This document shows, one piece after another, positions 43,086 to 51,115 of a stretch of 64,000 nucleotides of DNA. This stretch comes from Glycomyces luteolus (GTDB taxonomy: Bacteria > Actinomycetota > Actinomycetes > Mycobacteriales > Micromonosporaceae): assembly GCF_027622875.1 (NCBI RefSeq), contig NZ_JAPZVP010000026.1:1-64000 (forward strand), in the 5' to 3' direction. How positions within the stretch are numbered: the first letter of the stretch is position 1; every line of letters starts with the position of its first letter. The notes under the pieces are model-generated. The model ran no database searches and was not told the origin of the DNA. It was given only the letters and a program-made list of their open reading frames with translations. A program made the translations under genes and the position numbers.

Positions 43086-43646
43086 TTAGCTTTTGTCGCT
43101 GACGTCGGTCGACCAGCGGCGGATCGGTTCGTACTGGCCGTATCGGGGATCGTGTGCGACGACGGAACGCGCGAATGAGCGCCGCAGTTCTCCGAAGTGG
43201 TCGATGAGCTGGGCGCGTCCGGTCGCGGCCGACGAGTAGGTCTTGACCTGGTCCGGCAGCGGTTGCGACAGGTCGAGTCCCGCCGCCTCGAGCCAAGGCG
43301 TCAGGAACAGGCGGACGTCGTCGGCGTCCGACTCGAACACGGGCCATGCACTGCCTGGGCCGCAGTAGAACTCGATGACTCCGGTTCGCCCGGCCTCGAG
43401 CGACTCCAGCGCCGCGTCCATGCTCTCGAAGCAGTCGACGATGTCGGCGTAGTCGAGCGTGAGCACGTGCTCGAATCCGCGGGCCTCGGCGAGCACGTAG
43501 TCGGTCTCGAGCAGTTGGGCGGCGTAGACGAGCACGGCGAAATCGGTCGGGCCGTCGATCGCGATGGACTCTTGGAGTTCGGCGAACAGCTCGTCGATGT
43601 CCTGCTGCGACTTCCGTTGATGCGGTGTCCACTCGATGATGAACAT
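43086..43646 (-). CDS. hypothetical protein
   Basis: A 186-residue, acidic, soluble protein I do not recognise. It starts MFIIEWTPHQRKSQQDIDEL after a good ribosome binding site (GAGGAG) and contains VIEFYCGPGSAWPVFESDAD. Fourteen bases separate it from the 2H phosphoesterase gene upstream, so they form an operon. The overall look (short, acidic, WP-type motifs) recalls polymorphic-toxin immunity proteins, but I cannot place it. Confidence 0.7.
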   Translation of the reverse strand: MFIIEWTPHQRKSQQDIDELFAELQESIAIDGPTDFAVLVYAAQLLETDYVLAEARGFEHVLTLDYADIVDCFESMDAALESLEAGRTGVIEFYCGPGSAWPVFESDADDVRLFLTPWLEAAGLDLSQPLPDQVKTYSSAATGRAQLIDHFGELRRSFARSVVAHDPRYGQYEPIRRWSTDVSDKS

Positions 43647-43660
43647 CAGCTCTCCTCGAG

Positions 43661-44359
43661 CTACCAGGTGATGCTGTCGATCTCCTCGATGTTCGCGGCC
43701 CGCACGGTGGGGCGCCAGACGACGAGGGAGATTTGGGAGCAGGTGATGGAGCCGAAGTCGACGCTCGTGCGGGAATCGACGTAGGCGGCGACCTCCGGCT
43801 CGGGGACGGCCTCGCGTGGGACGAGGAGGGAAATGTGGGCGTTGTCGCGGTAGCGGTCGCCGTCGCCTCCGGCTGGGCCGAGGTTGCCGAACGGGATGCG
43901 GGCGTCGCGCAGGCGGCGGCGCAGTTCCAGCAGGGCCGCGTTCGGGTAGCCGCGCACGTAGAGGCCGCCAGGGGAGCCGCCGAGGCCCGCGAAGGAGGCC
44001 GAGATGGGACCGAGGTCCGTGACTGCTTGCTTGAGTTGGCCGAGGTAGTGGTCGATCTGGCGCTGGGGCACGGTGTCCTGGTAGCCCTCGACGCTCCGCA
44101 CGGTCATGTGCAGGTCGCTTGGGACGTAGTTCAGGTGGGTGCCGCGGCAGAGCGAGGCGATCGTCTCGGTTTCGGCGGCGATCTGATCGGCGAAAGCGCC
44201 GGCGGTACTGACAACGAGGCTGAGGCCGAAGCGCGGATCGCCGTCGCGGGGAACGGGATCGGGGCGGAAGGTGCCGTCGGTGAACGCGGTCCGGCCTTCG
44301 TTCCATTCGCGCTCGTAGTGCGATCGCAGGCCGGGGTGGTCGGGTTGGACGGGCGTCAA
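43661..44359 (-). CDS. 2H phosphoesterase superfamily (2'-5' RNA ligase-like)
   Basis: A 232-residue protein with the two His-x-Ser/Thr motifs of the 2H superfamily, DLHMTVRSV near residue 83 and NAHISLLVP near 183, spaced as in LigT/CPDase folds. It may hydrolyse 2',3'-cyclic phosphates or act on RNA ends. First gene of a two-gene operon with the orphan at 43086. Confidence 0.75.
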   Translation of the reverse strand: MTPVQPDHPGLRSHYEREWNEGRTAFTDGTFRPDPVPRDGDPRFGLSLVVSTAGAFADQIAAETETIASLCRGTHLNYVPSDLHMTVRSVEGYQDTVPQRQIDHYLGQLKQAVTDLGPISASFAGLGGSPGGLYVRGYPNAALLELRRRLRDARIPFGNLGPAGGDGDRYRDNAHISLLVPREAVPEPEVAAYVDSRTSVDFGSITCSQISLVVWRPTVRAANIEEIDSITW

Positions 44360-44443
44360 GAAGCCTCCAGGTCGTCTGCCGGGTCGCGGCTCAGACGCCC
44401 CGACCGTGTTCCGCTCAGATTATCGCTGTCTACGCTGGGGCCC

Positions 44444-45127
44444 ATGAGCTTTCAGATCGGCCAGACGGTCGTCCGCAGGGATATCCACACCGACGGCCGC
44501 GTGACCTCGGCGTCTGCGGTGAGGGTGATCGCCGACGACGCCCACGGCGTGTTGACGTGGACTTCGGCCGGCTCGCAGGTCATGTGGCGGACCACCCTGG
44601 CCGGGGAGCGGGTACGCAAGTTCAGCGTCGCCGAGCTGGCCGAGGTGCCGACGATGCTCACGCCCCATGAATGGACCGGGACCAATGTCCTGTGGTTGAC
44701 GCCGCCCGGCGCTTCGCATTCGGTCTGGTGGTTCTTCGACGCCGCCGGTGTGTTCTTCGGCTGGTACGTGAACCTCGAGACGCCCTCGCAGCGGTGGGCG
44801 GGCGGGCTCGACATGAGCGACCTGGCGCTCGACATCTGGGTGACGCCGGATCGGCAGTGGCGCTGGAAGGACGAGGACGAGTTCGCGGAGCGCACCGGCC
44901 ACCCCGACTACTGGACCGAGGACGAGGCGGCCGCGATCCGCGCCGAGGGCGAGCGCGCCATCGCGCTGATCGAGGCCGGGAAGTACCCCTTCGACGGCAC
45001 CCTGACCGACTTCAAGCCGGACCCGGCTTGGGAGCCGACGACGCTCTCGCCGCATTGGGACCGGCGCGGTTCGATGCCCGCGCCTGCGTTGCGTCCGCGA
45101 ACGGGGTCGGCAAACCCCTCGACATGA
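44444..45127 (+). CDS. DUF402 family protein
   Basis: A 227-residue protein. The centre matches DUF402 (FomD-like nucleotide hydrolases): SVWWFFDAAGVFFGWYVNLE, LDIWVTPDRQWRWKDEDEF, with conserved acidic residues that bind metal in FomD. Activity on nucleoside diphosphates or nucleotidyl phosphonates is known for relatives. The ATG at 44444 has no clear ribosome binding site. Overlaps the methyltransferase gene by four bases (ATGA). Confidence 0.82.
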   Translation: MSFQIGQTVVRRDIHTDGRVTSASAVRVIADDAHGVLTWTSAGSQVMWRTTLAGERVRKFSVAELAEVPTMLTPHEWTGTNVLWLTPPGASHSVWWFFDAAGVFFGWYVNLETPSQRWAGGLDMSDLALDIWVTPDRQWRWKDEDEFAERTGHPDYWTEDEAAAIRAEGERAIALIEAGKYPFDGTLTDFKPDPAWEPTTLSPHWDRRGSMPAPALRPRTGSANPST

Positions 45128-45891
45128 GTGCGGGCCTGGGGAATCCTGTGGCGATGGAATCCAATGACATCTGGGACGCCGAGACGGCCCGCGGCTACGA
45201 CACCCCAGGCGAGGGCATGTTCGCGCCGGAAGTGCTCGACCCGACGATCGACCGGCTCGCCGAGCTCGCCGAAGGCGGCCGCGCCCTCGAATTCGCGATC
45301 GGCACCGGCCGCGTGGGCGTGCCGCTCGCCGAGCGCGGAGTGCCGGTGACCGGGATCGAGCTGTCCCCCGACATGATCGCGCAGCTCCGCACCAAAGTGG
45401 ACGAATCGGTGCTCCCGGTAGTCGAGGGCGACATGGCGACCGTCCGGGCCCCGGGCGAGTTCCACCTGGCCTACCTGGTGTTCAACACCATCTCGAACCT
45501 GCTCACCCAGGATCTCCAGGTCGAGTGCTTTCGGAACGCGGCCCGCCATCTCGTCCCGGGCGGGCGGTTCGTGATCGAGCTGTGGGTGCCCGAGCTGCGC
45601 GCGCTGCCGCCGGGCCGCAAGGCGACCGTCGGCGTCGTCGAGGACGGATACATCCTGCTCGACACCTACGACACCCTCAACCAGCACGTGGTCTCCCACC
45701 ACTTCACCTTCAACGATTCACGGCGGGCGCGCTTGGGCCGCAGCCCCCACCGGTACATCTGGCCGTCCGAGCTCGACCTCATGGCGAGACTCGCGGGCTT
45801 CGAACTCGAAGCCCGCCATGCCGACTGGCAGGGCGGCGAGTTCACCGCCGAATCGCCCTACCACGTATCGGTCTATCGGCTCGTCGGCTAG
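45124..45891 (+). CDS. class I SAM-dependent methyltransferase
   Basis: A 255-residue methyltransferase: motif I ALEFAIGTGRVGVPLAERG near residue 58, motif II GIELSPDMIAQL, motif III LVPGGRFVIELW. Substrate unknown. It overlaps the DUF402 gene, so both proteins are co-produced. A second possible start is the ATG at 45154 (MESNDIWD). Confidence 0.88.
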   Translation: MSAGLGNPVAMESNDIWDAETARGYDTPGEGMFAPEVLDPTIDRLAELAEGGRALEFAIGTGRVGVPLAERGVPVTGIELSPDMIAQLRTKVDESVLPVVEGDMATVRAPGEFHLAYLVFNTISNLLTQDLQVECFRNAARHLVPGGRFVIELWVPELRALPPGRKATVGVVEDGYILLDTYDTLNQHVVSHHFTFNDSRRARLGRSPHRYIWPSELDLMARLAGFELEARHADWQGGEFTAESPYHVSVYRLVG

Positions 45892-45909
45892 GTCGAATCC
45901 GAGGGTGAG

Positions 45910-46023
45910 CGCTGGTCGACGATCGCGCAGCCTTCAGGCGGATGACCGCCGTGCCGTCGGCGACGTGGAGGAGTTCGACGGCGACTTCGCCTTCCGCGGG
46001 CTGCGGTGCGGGCGGATCGCTGG
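45910..46023 (-). pseudogene. relic of a lipoprotein C terminus (copy of 38969-39483)
   Basis: On the minus strand directly downstream of the response regulator stop, one frame reads DPPAPQPAEGEVAVELL and continues HVADGTAVIRLKAA. This aligns with the end of the lipoprotein at 38969 (PPVPEAEAGVLIVELL, DFTAGTAIVRITSL): P-P-x-P, E, V-E-L-L, G-T-A and I/V-R are shared. No start or signal remains. It is a short duplicated or decayed fragment. Confidence 0.5.
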
Positions 46024-46064
46024 CGGCACGCCCCTCAGGTGGGCCCCGGGCGTCGCGGTGCCGT

Positions 46065-46718
46065 TCAGCCGTCCACCAGGCCCGCTTCGTACGCCGTGAT
46101 CGCCGCTTGGACGCGGTTCTTCACTTCAAGACGGTTGAAGATCGTGCTCACATGGTTCTTCACCGTGCCCTCGGACAGGTGCAGCTGCTTGGCGATGTCG
46201 TGGTTGGATTCTCCTTTTCCTATGAGGGCCAGGACGTCTCGCTCTCGCGGCGTGAGCGCGCCGATGCGTTCCCGCGCCGGTGCGGCGCGTTCGAGCCTGC
46301 CGTTGCCGAGCCGGGCGATCACCCGCTGGGCGATCCTCGGCGAGAGGTAGGCGGCGCCGTCGGCGACCGCCTTGACGCCGATGATGAGTTCGCGCGGGTC
46401 GGCGGCTTTCAGCATGAAGCCGCTCGCGCCCTGCGAAAGCGCCTGGTCCACATACACGTCCTCGTCGAAGGTGGTCAGTATGACCACCGCGACCTCGGGC
46501 ATCACCCTGCGGAGTTCGGCGGCGGCCGCCAAGCCGTCCAGTTTCGGCATGCGGATGTCGAGCATCGCGACGTCCGGGCGGTGCGCGCGGGCGAGTTCCA
46601 CGGCCTCGGCACCGTCGCCCGCCTCGGCGACGACCTCGATGCCGGGGTCGGTGGCGAGGATGGCCGCGACTCCGGCCCGGATCATCGCCTCGTCGTCGGC
46701 GAGCAGTACGCGGATCAT
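46065..46718 (-). CDS. NarL/FixJ family response regulator
   Basis: A 217-residue regulator: receiver with Asp8-Asp9 and phosphoacceptor Asp54 (VAMLDIRMPKLDG), Thr83-like TTF and Lys near 105 (GFMLKAA), then a LuxR helix-turn-helix (LTPRERDVLALIGKGESNHD, LHLSEGTVKNHVSTI). The start at 46718 follows GGGGAG and overlaps the kinase stop (ATGA). It receives phosphate from that kinase. Confidence 0.93.
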   Translation of the reverse strand: MIRVLLADDEAMIRAGVAAILATDPGIEVVAEAGDGAEAVELARAHRPDVAMLDIRMPKLDGLAAAAELRRVMPEVAVVILTTFDEDVYVDQALSQGASGFMLKAADPRELIIGVKAVADGAAYLSPRIAQRVIARLGNGRLERAAPARERIGALTPRERDVLALIGKGESNHDIAKQLHLSEGTVKNHVSTIFNRLEVKNRVQAAITAYEAGLVDG

Positions 46719-47698
46719 CGGCTCCCCTGCCATGTCACGTCGATCTTCGAGTGCTCCAGCGGCACTTCGGCTCGCAGTTCGAAGCCGCCTTCGACCGGTC
46801 CCGCCCTGAACGTGCCGCCCAGGAGCCGGACCCGCTCGTCCAGGCTGACCAGGCCGCTGCCTTTGCCCGAGGGGATCTCGCTGCGTCTGCCGCTGTTGCG
46901 GACCGACACGGCGGCGATCGTGCCGGCGACCGCGACGCCGACCCGCACCTCCGCGCCCGGGGCGTATCGGGCGGCGTTCGTCAGGGCTTCCTGGACCACC
47001 CGGTGCACGGTCCTCCCCGCCAGCGGCGGGAGCGGCGCAGCGTCGGTCTCCAGGGTGACGCGCATGCCGGCTTCGGCGGCGCGCTCGACGAGGGCTTCGA
47101 TGGACTCGTCGAGCGGTTCCGCCGGGGCCGGTTCGTCGCGGAGGATGCCGATCGTCTGGCGCAGCCGGTCGGTGGCGTCGACCGCGTTGCGCCGCAAGGC
47201 GGCGGCCGCTTCGCGGTTCTCGTCGGTCAAACCCGGAGCGAGTTCGAGCGCTCCGGCGCGGAGGGCGATCAGGGCGAGTTCGTGGCCGAGCGAGTCGTGC
47301 ATGTCCGTCGCGATCCGGGCCCGCTCCTGGGCCCTGGCCCGGCCCGCCACCAGTTCGCGTTCGCGTTCGAGCCGGGTGACGCGGTCGGCCGCGGCGGCGA
47401 TCAGGTCGGCCTGCTGCCGCCGGAAGCGCCCGATCAGCCACGGCAGCACCACGAACGAGCCGAACGTGAGCAGGGCGTTGAACGGGTCGCGATCGGAGTT
47501 GTGGGCGAGCAGGGCGCCCAACGCCGCCACCGAACCTAGAATCCACCAGCCGTAGCGGACCGCCAGCCGCCAGCCGTAGAGGTATGCCGCGGCGGCCACC
47601 AGGATGAGGACCCCCTGCCGGGACATCGGCACCGCGAACGTCGCCACCCCGTCGACCAGGCCCAGCATCGCGATGGCCGCCAGCAGCATCCCCTTCAT
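46715..47698 (-). CDS. sensor histidine kinase (HisKA_3 type)
   Basis: A 327-residue kinase with four helices in the first 90 residues and no sizeable outer loop, then a DHp domain with the phosphorylated His134 (RIATDMHDSLGHELALIALR) and an ATPase domain (VQEALTNAARYAPG; GSGLVSLDERVRLLGG). The small sensor suggests detection in or at the membrane. It is encoded between a beta-lactamase-like membrane protein and its response regulator, with overlapping codons on both sides. A GTG at 47701 is an alternative start. Confidence 0.92.
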   Translation of the reverse strand: MKGMLLAAIAMLGLVDGVATFAVPMSRQGVLILVAAAAYLYGWRLAVRYGWWILGSVAALGALLAHNSDRDPFNALLTFGSFVVLPWLIGRFRRQQADLIAAAADRVTRLERERELVAGRARAQERARIATDMHDSLGHELALIALRAGALELAPGLTDENREAAAALRRNAVDATDRLRQTIGILRDEPAPAEPLDESIEALVERAAEAGMRVTLETDAAPLPPLAGRTVHRVVQEALTNAARYAPGAEVRVGVAVAGTIAAVSVRNSGRRSEIPSGKGSGLVSLDERVRLLGGTFRAGPVEGGFELRAEVPLEHSKIDVTWQGSR

Positions 47699-49167
47699 CA
47701 CGCGGCCGAGCCTACCGACCGCAGCCTGACGAGGCGCGCGATCACGACCGCCGCTCCCGCGAGCGCCCCGATCAGCAGCGTGACCGTGAGCGGCAGCGCG
47801 AAGTACAGCGTCCCCCGCCAGGTGACCGTGCGGCCGCCCGAGATGAGCGACACCAGCGACGGATAACTCAGGAACAGCGCCACCGGGAGCAGCGCCGGGA
47901 TCAGGCGAAGGCCGATCCGCCACAGCGGGCTGCCCGACCGCTTCTCGGCCCAGCGGCGCGACCGCGCGACCGCCAAGGCGCCCAACGCGACGGCCGCCAG
48001 CGACAGGGCCCCGAGCACCAGCTCGAACCATTGCCTCCCGTGGCCCGGGTCGGGCGGCGTCTCGCCCTTGACGAGAGCGGACAGACCTTCGAAACCCGAC
48101 CAGGCGGTGTCGGTCAAGCCCGCTCCGCTGGTCATCACCGCGATGCCGTAGCCGCTCTCCGGGTCGATCCACTCGACGGCGTTGAACGTGGTGAGGTTCC
48201 CCGAGTGCACGAGGGTGCCGTCGGGCTCGACGCCCCAGCCCATGCCGTACTCGTGAACCTCGGTGGGCGTGTGCATCGCCTCCAGCCCCTCCGGCGAGAC
48301 CAGCTGCGTACCGTGGCCGTTCTGGCTGATCAGCCACTGCCCCATGTCGGCCGCGCTGGTGATGATCCCGCCCGAGCCCGCGTTGTCGAGGAGCCCGGGC
48401 TCCTCCTCGCGGGCGATCCAGGCGCCGAAGAGCGAGTTGTATCCGAGCGCGGGATCCACGATCTCGTCCCGGGTGGCGCTGTGGTCCATGCCGAGCGGGC
48501 TGAAGACGCGCGCTTCCATGAACTCCTCGAAGGGTCGGCCGCTCGCGACCTCGACGAGGCGGGCGGCGACGTTGAAGTTCGGGTTGGCGTACGCCCAGTC
48601 GGTGCCGGGGTCGGCGGCGAGGGCGTCGTCGGCGAGGCGGGCGACGTAGTCCTCCAGGGAGGTCGCTTCTTCGAGTTCGACGACGTCGATGGTGGTGTCC
48701 GAGAACCCGGAAGTCTGGTTGAGGAGGTGGCGGACGGTGATCTCGTCGACCCGGTCGTCGGCCATGTCGAAGCCGGGGAGCTGGTCGACGACGGGCTCGT
48801 CCAGGGCGACCGCGCCTTCCTCGGCGAGGATCATGACGGCCATGGCGGTGAACGACTTCGAGACGGAGGCGACGCGGAACGGCGTGTCCTCGGTGACCTT
48901 CTCGCCGTTGGAATCGCGGCCGTACCCGGCGGCGTGGACCACTTCGTCGCCGCGGGTCACGACCGCCGAGAGGCCGGGCACGCCGGAGGTCTCGTAGAGG
49001 TCGGTCAGGTACGCGTCGATCGACTCGGGGGTCGGTTCGGTCGCGGATGCGGCGGAGGCGGACGGAGCGGTGAAGGTGAAGGTGAAGGCGGTGAGGGCGA
49101 TCGCTGCGGCGGCGACGCCCTTGGCGAGTCTGGATCTCGCGGGGTGTTTCGGTTCGATCGGGTGCAT
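47698..49167 (-). CDS. serine beta-lactamase-fold hydrolase with membrane tail
   Basis: A 489-residue exported protein: signal peptide (about residues 1-40, ALTAFTFTFTAPSASA), class C beta-lactamase/DD-peptidase domain with S101-x-x-K104 (RVASVSKSF), Tyr-Ala-Asn (WAYANPNF) and His-Ser-Gly (LVHSGNLTTF), then three or four helices in the last 120 residues. Relatives include esterases, peptidases and penicillin-recognising proteins. It is first in an operon with a kinase and regulator, so it may be the output or even the ligand-binding part of a cell-wall stress circuit (inference). Confidence 0.85.
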   Translation of the reverse strand: MHPIEPKHPARSRLAKGVAAAAIALTAFTFTFTAPSASAASATEPTPESIDAYLTDLYETSGVPGLSAVVTRGDEVVHAAGYGRDSNGEKVTEDTPFRVASVSKSFTAMAVMILAEEGAVALDEPVVDQLPGFDMADDRVDEITVRHLLNQTSGFSDTTIDVVELEEATSLEDYVARLADDALAADPGTDWAYANPNFNVAARLVEVASGRPFEEFMEARVFSPLGMDHSATRDEIVDPALGYNSLFGAWIAREEEPGLLDNAGSGGIITSAADMGQWLISQNGHGTQLVSPEGLEAMHTPTEVHEYGMGWGVEPDGTLVHSGNLTTFNAVEWIDPESGYGIAVMTSGAGLTDTAWSGFEGLSALVKGETPPDPGHGRQWFELVLGALSLAAVALGALAVARSRRWAEKRSGSPLWRIGLRLIPALLPVALFLSYPSLVSLISGGRTVTWRGTLYFALPLTVTLLIGALAGAAVVIARLVRLRSVGSAA

Positions 49168-49215
49168 GTTTGAAGGCTATGGATTCTCGGGGCCGCCGCC
49201 TTCGGTCGAATTTCC

Positions 49216-49249
49216 TGACTTACCCCTGACGAAAGTCAGGGGTAATCAG
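49216..49249. promoter_or_regulatory. inverted repeat upstream of the beta-lactamase/two-component operon
   Basis: TTACCCCTGAC - GAAA - GTCAGGGGTAA, perfect 11-bp arms (49220-49230, 49235-49245), extended by CTGA/TCAG outside. It lies about 53-78 bases upstream of the hydrolase start and just after the stop of the APH gene. Candidate binding site for the NarL-type regulator, or a terminator of the APH gene. Confidence 0.55.
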
Positions 49250-50193
49250 TAGGAGTCCTCCCGGTTGGCGAGGTAGGCGAGCCAGCTGCGGCACTCCTCG
49301 ACGTGCCGGACGCCCAGGTAGGGGGCGGCCCACACGATGAATCCGGTCGCGTCGACGAGTCCCGCGAGATCGAAGGCGACCGGGAGGAGTTCGAGTTCGG
49401 CCAGGGTGAGGGGCCGGACCTTCTGGTAGCCCGCGAGCGCGGCCCCGGCGATTGCGGACGGCAGCACTCGGTCGGGTTGCTCAAGCGCCGCGTAATGGAG
49501 GAGCCGGGCGAGGTCGAGGATCAGCGGGCCGTGGTTGAGCTCGTCGAAGTCGAGGACGGCGGTGATCCGGCCGTCGCCGACGAGGAGGTTTCGGCGGTGG
49601 AGGTCGTGGTGGAGCGGGCCTGCGGGCTGTTCGGCGAGGAGGTCCAGGGCCTCGGCCCGGCGGTCGAGGAACCTGCGGATCTCCTCGCGCCACTGGTCGG
49701 CCCCGTCGAGCTCGACGTCGGCGGCGGCCCCCGTTTCGAGGACGCCGACGCGGTCGGTGACGGGGATGCGGTCGTCGGCCCAATCGGTTGCGGCCGTGTG
49801 CATTCGGGCCAGAAGCGTCCCGGACTGCTCGGCGAGTCCAGGGGACATGGCGGGTGGGACGTCGCCGGACGCGAAGGGGAACACCGCGATCGGCTTGCCC
49901 GCGACCAGAGCGAAGGGTTCGCCGCCTTCGGCGGTGAACGGGGCGGGCGTCGGGAAGCCGCGCTTCGCGAGGTGCGAGACGAGGGCGAGTTCGGCCGCGA
50001 CCTTCGCGGGCGGCGAGCGGACGTACTCGCGGACGACCACGTAGCCGCGGTCGGTGGCGACGCGCGCGTTGATGTTGTCCTCGCCGCCGAGCAGCGGCTC
50101 CGCTTCGCCGCGGGCTTCGAGGCCGAAGCGGGCCAGGAAGACGGGGAGGTCGAGCCGGAGTTCGCCGTTCGGCCAGGTCGGGTTGCCGCTCAT
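49246..50193 (-). CDS. APH-fold phosphotransferase (homoserine kinase type II-like)
   Basis: A 315-residue kinase: GGEDNINARVATDRGYVVVRE (two runs) is the ATP lobe, LHHDLHRRNLLVGDG the catalytic loop (first residues HHD rather than HGD) and AVLDFDELNHGP the metal site. This pattern resembles homoserine kinase II/hydroxylysine kinases. It may act on a hydroxy amino acid or amino alcohol. Its stop lies against the palindrome at 49220. Confidence 0.85.
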   Translation of the reverse strand: MSGNPTWPNGELRLDLPVFLARFGLEARGEAEPLLGGEDNINARVATDRGYVVVREYVRSPPAKVAAELALVSHLAKRGFPTPAPFTAEGGEPFALVAGKPIAVFPFASGDVPPAMSPGLAEQSGTLLARMHTAATDWADDRIPVTDRVGVLETGAAADVELDGADQWREEIRRFLDRRAEALDLLAEQPAGPLHHDLHRRNLLVGDGRITAVLDFDELNHGPLILDLARLLHYAALEQPDRVLPSAIAGAALAGYQKVRPLTLAELELLPVAFDLAGLVDATGFIVWAAPYLGVRHVEECRSWLAYLANREDSY

Positions 50194-50323
50194 GCCGCCA
50201 GCATTCCGGAGCTGAGGCCGGCGATCAAGCGGTTAAGCATTGTGAGCACCGAGATCCCTGATACGGCAGCGCAAACGGCTGGTGGCCGCGTTCGGCGCGG
50301 CTCGGCCGGACCGCAGGCCGGCC

Positions 50324-50902
50324 CTAGGCACGGCCCGATCCGCTCACCGGGTGCCAGCCGGCCGGCGGGTCCTCGCCGACGCGTCCGTCGGCCGCCTCCC
50401 GCAGCAGATCGGCGTGGCCCGTGTGGCGGCCGTACTCCTCCACCAGGTCGAACACCACCCGGCGCACGCTCAGATGACCCCGACCGGGCCACTCGAGGTG
50501 CGCGGGCTGGTCGAGGCCGCCCTCCTCCAGGACCGCGGCGAGTCGCTCGCGGGACCGCGCGACCGCCGCGTCCCACAGGTCGTACAGGAACTCGGGCGAG
50601 TCCTCGGCCGCCGACGTGAACTCCCAGTGATCGGTGTCGTCGAGCAGGCTCTCGTCCCAGTCAGGGCCGGGCGCGCGGCCGCGCAGCTTCCAGTTGAACG
50701 TCTCGTCCTCAACGCGCGCAAGGTGCTTCAGCAACCCGCCCAGGGTCAGCGTCGAAGCGCCGATCCGGGTGTTCAATCCGGCCGAATCGAGGTCGTCGGT
50801 CTTCCATCGGAACGTCACGCGCAGCCGGTCGAGCGCCCCGACCAGGTGCGCTTCGTCGGTCCCCGCCAGCGGCGGCTCCCACCAGTAGTCGTTCTCACTC
50901 AT
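50324..50902 (-). CDS. DinB family protein (DUF664)
   Basis: A 192-residue four-helix DinB protein. Metal ligands expected for the family are visible: His in LLKHLARVEDETF and the pair in EYGRHTGHADLLRE. DUF664 proteins are frequent in actinobacteria and some use mycothiol or bacillithiol in thiol transfer or isomerase reactions. Substrate unknown. Confidence 0.88.
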   Translation of the reverse strand: MSENDYWWEPPLAGTDEAHLVGALDRLRVTFRWKTDDLDSAGLNTRIGASTLTLGGLLKHLARVEDETFNWKLRGRAPGPDWDESLLDDTDHWEFTSAAEDSPEFLYDLWDAAVARSRERLAAVLEEGGLDQPAHLEWPGRGHLSVRRVVFDLVEEYGRHTGHADLLREAADGRVGEDPPAGWHPVSGSGRA

Positions 50903-50982
50903 GCCGCCACCGTAGACCGCGGCTCCGACATCCGGGCGAAATGCGTTGCGCCCGCCCGGCCCGCCCGCATAGAGTCCCGCGC

Positions 50983-51039
50983 ATGGTGAATCCGGAATCG
51001 GACACGGCAGGGGCTGCCGGTCACCCGCCAGCCCCTTAG
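50983..51039 (+). CDS. possible 18-codon leader peptide of the efflux gene
   Basis: ATG at 50983 to TAG at 51039 encodes MVNPESDTAGAAGHPPAP. The end of the frame lies in a hairpin (AGGGGCTG 51009-51016 with CAGCCCCT 51029-51036) and ends with the ribosome-stalling type Pro-Pro-Ala-Pro. The exporter gene starts 76 bases further. Chloramphenicol exporters and acetyltransferases are often controlled by such leader peptides. No clear ribosome binding site is seen, so this is tentative. Confidence 0.3.
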   Translation: MVNPESDTAGAAGHPPAP

Positions 51040-51115
51040 CTCAGGCATGACCCGGGGCCGCTGGCCGCGGTGACGAGACGTCCCAACCGAACGCTCGACA
51101 CCACGGAGCCATCCG

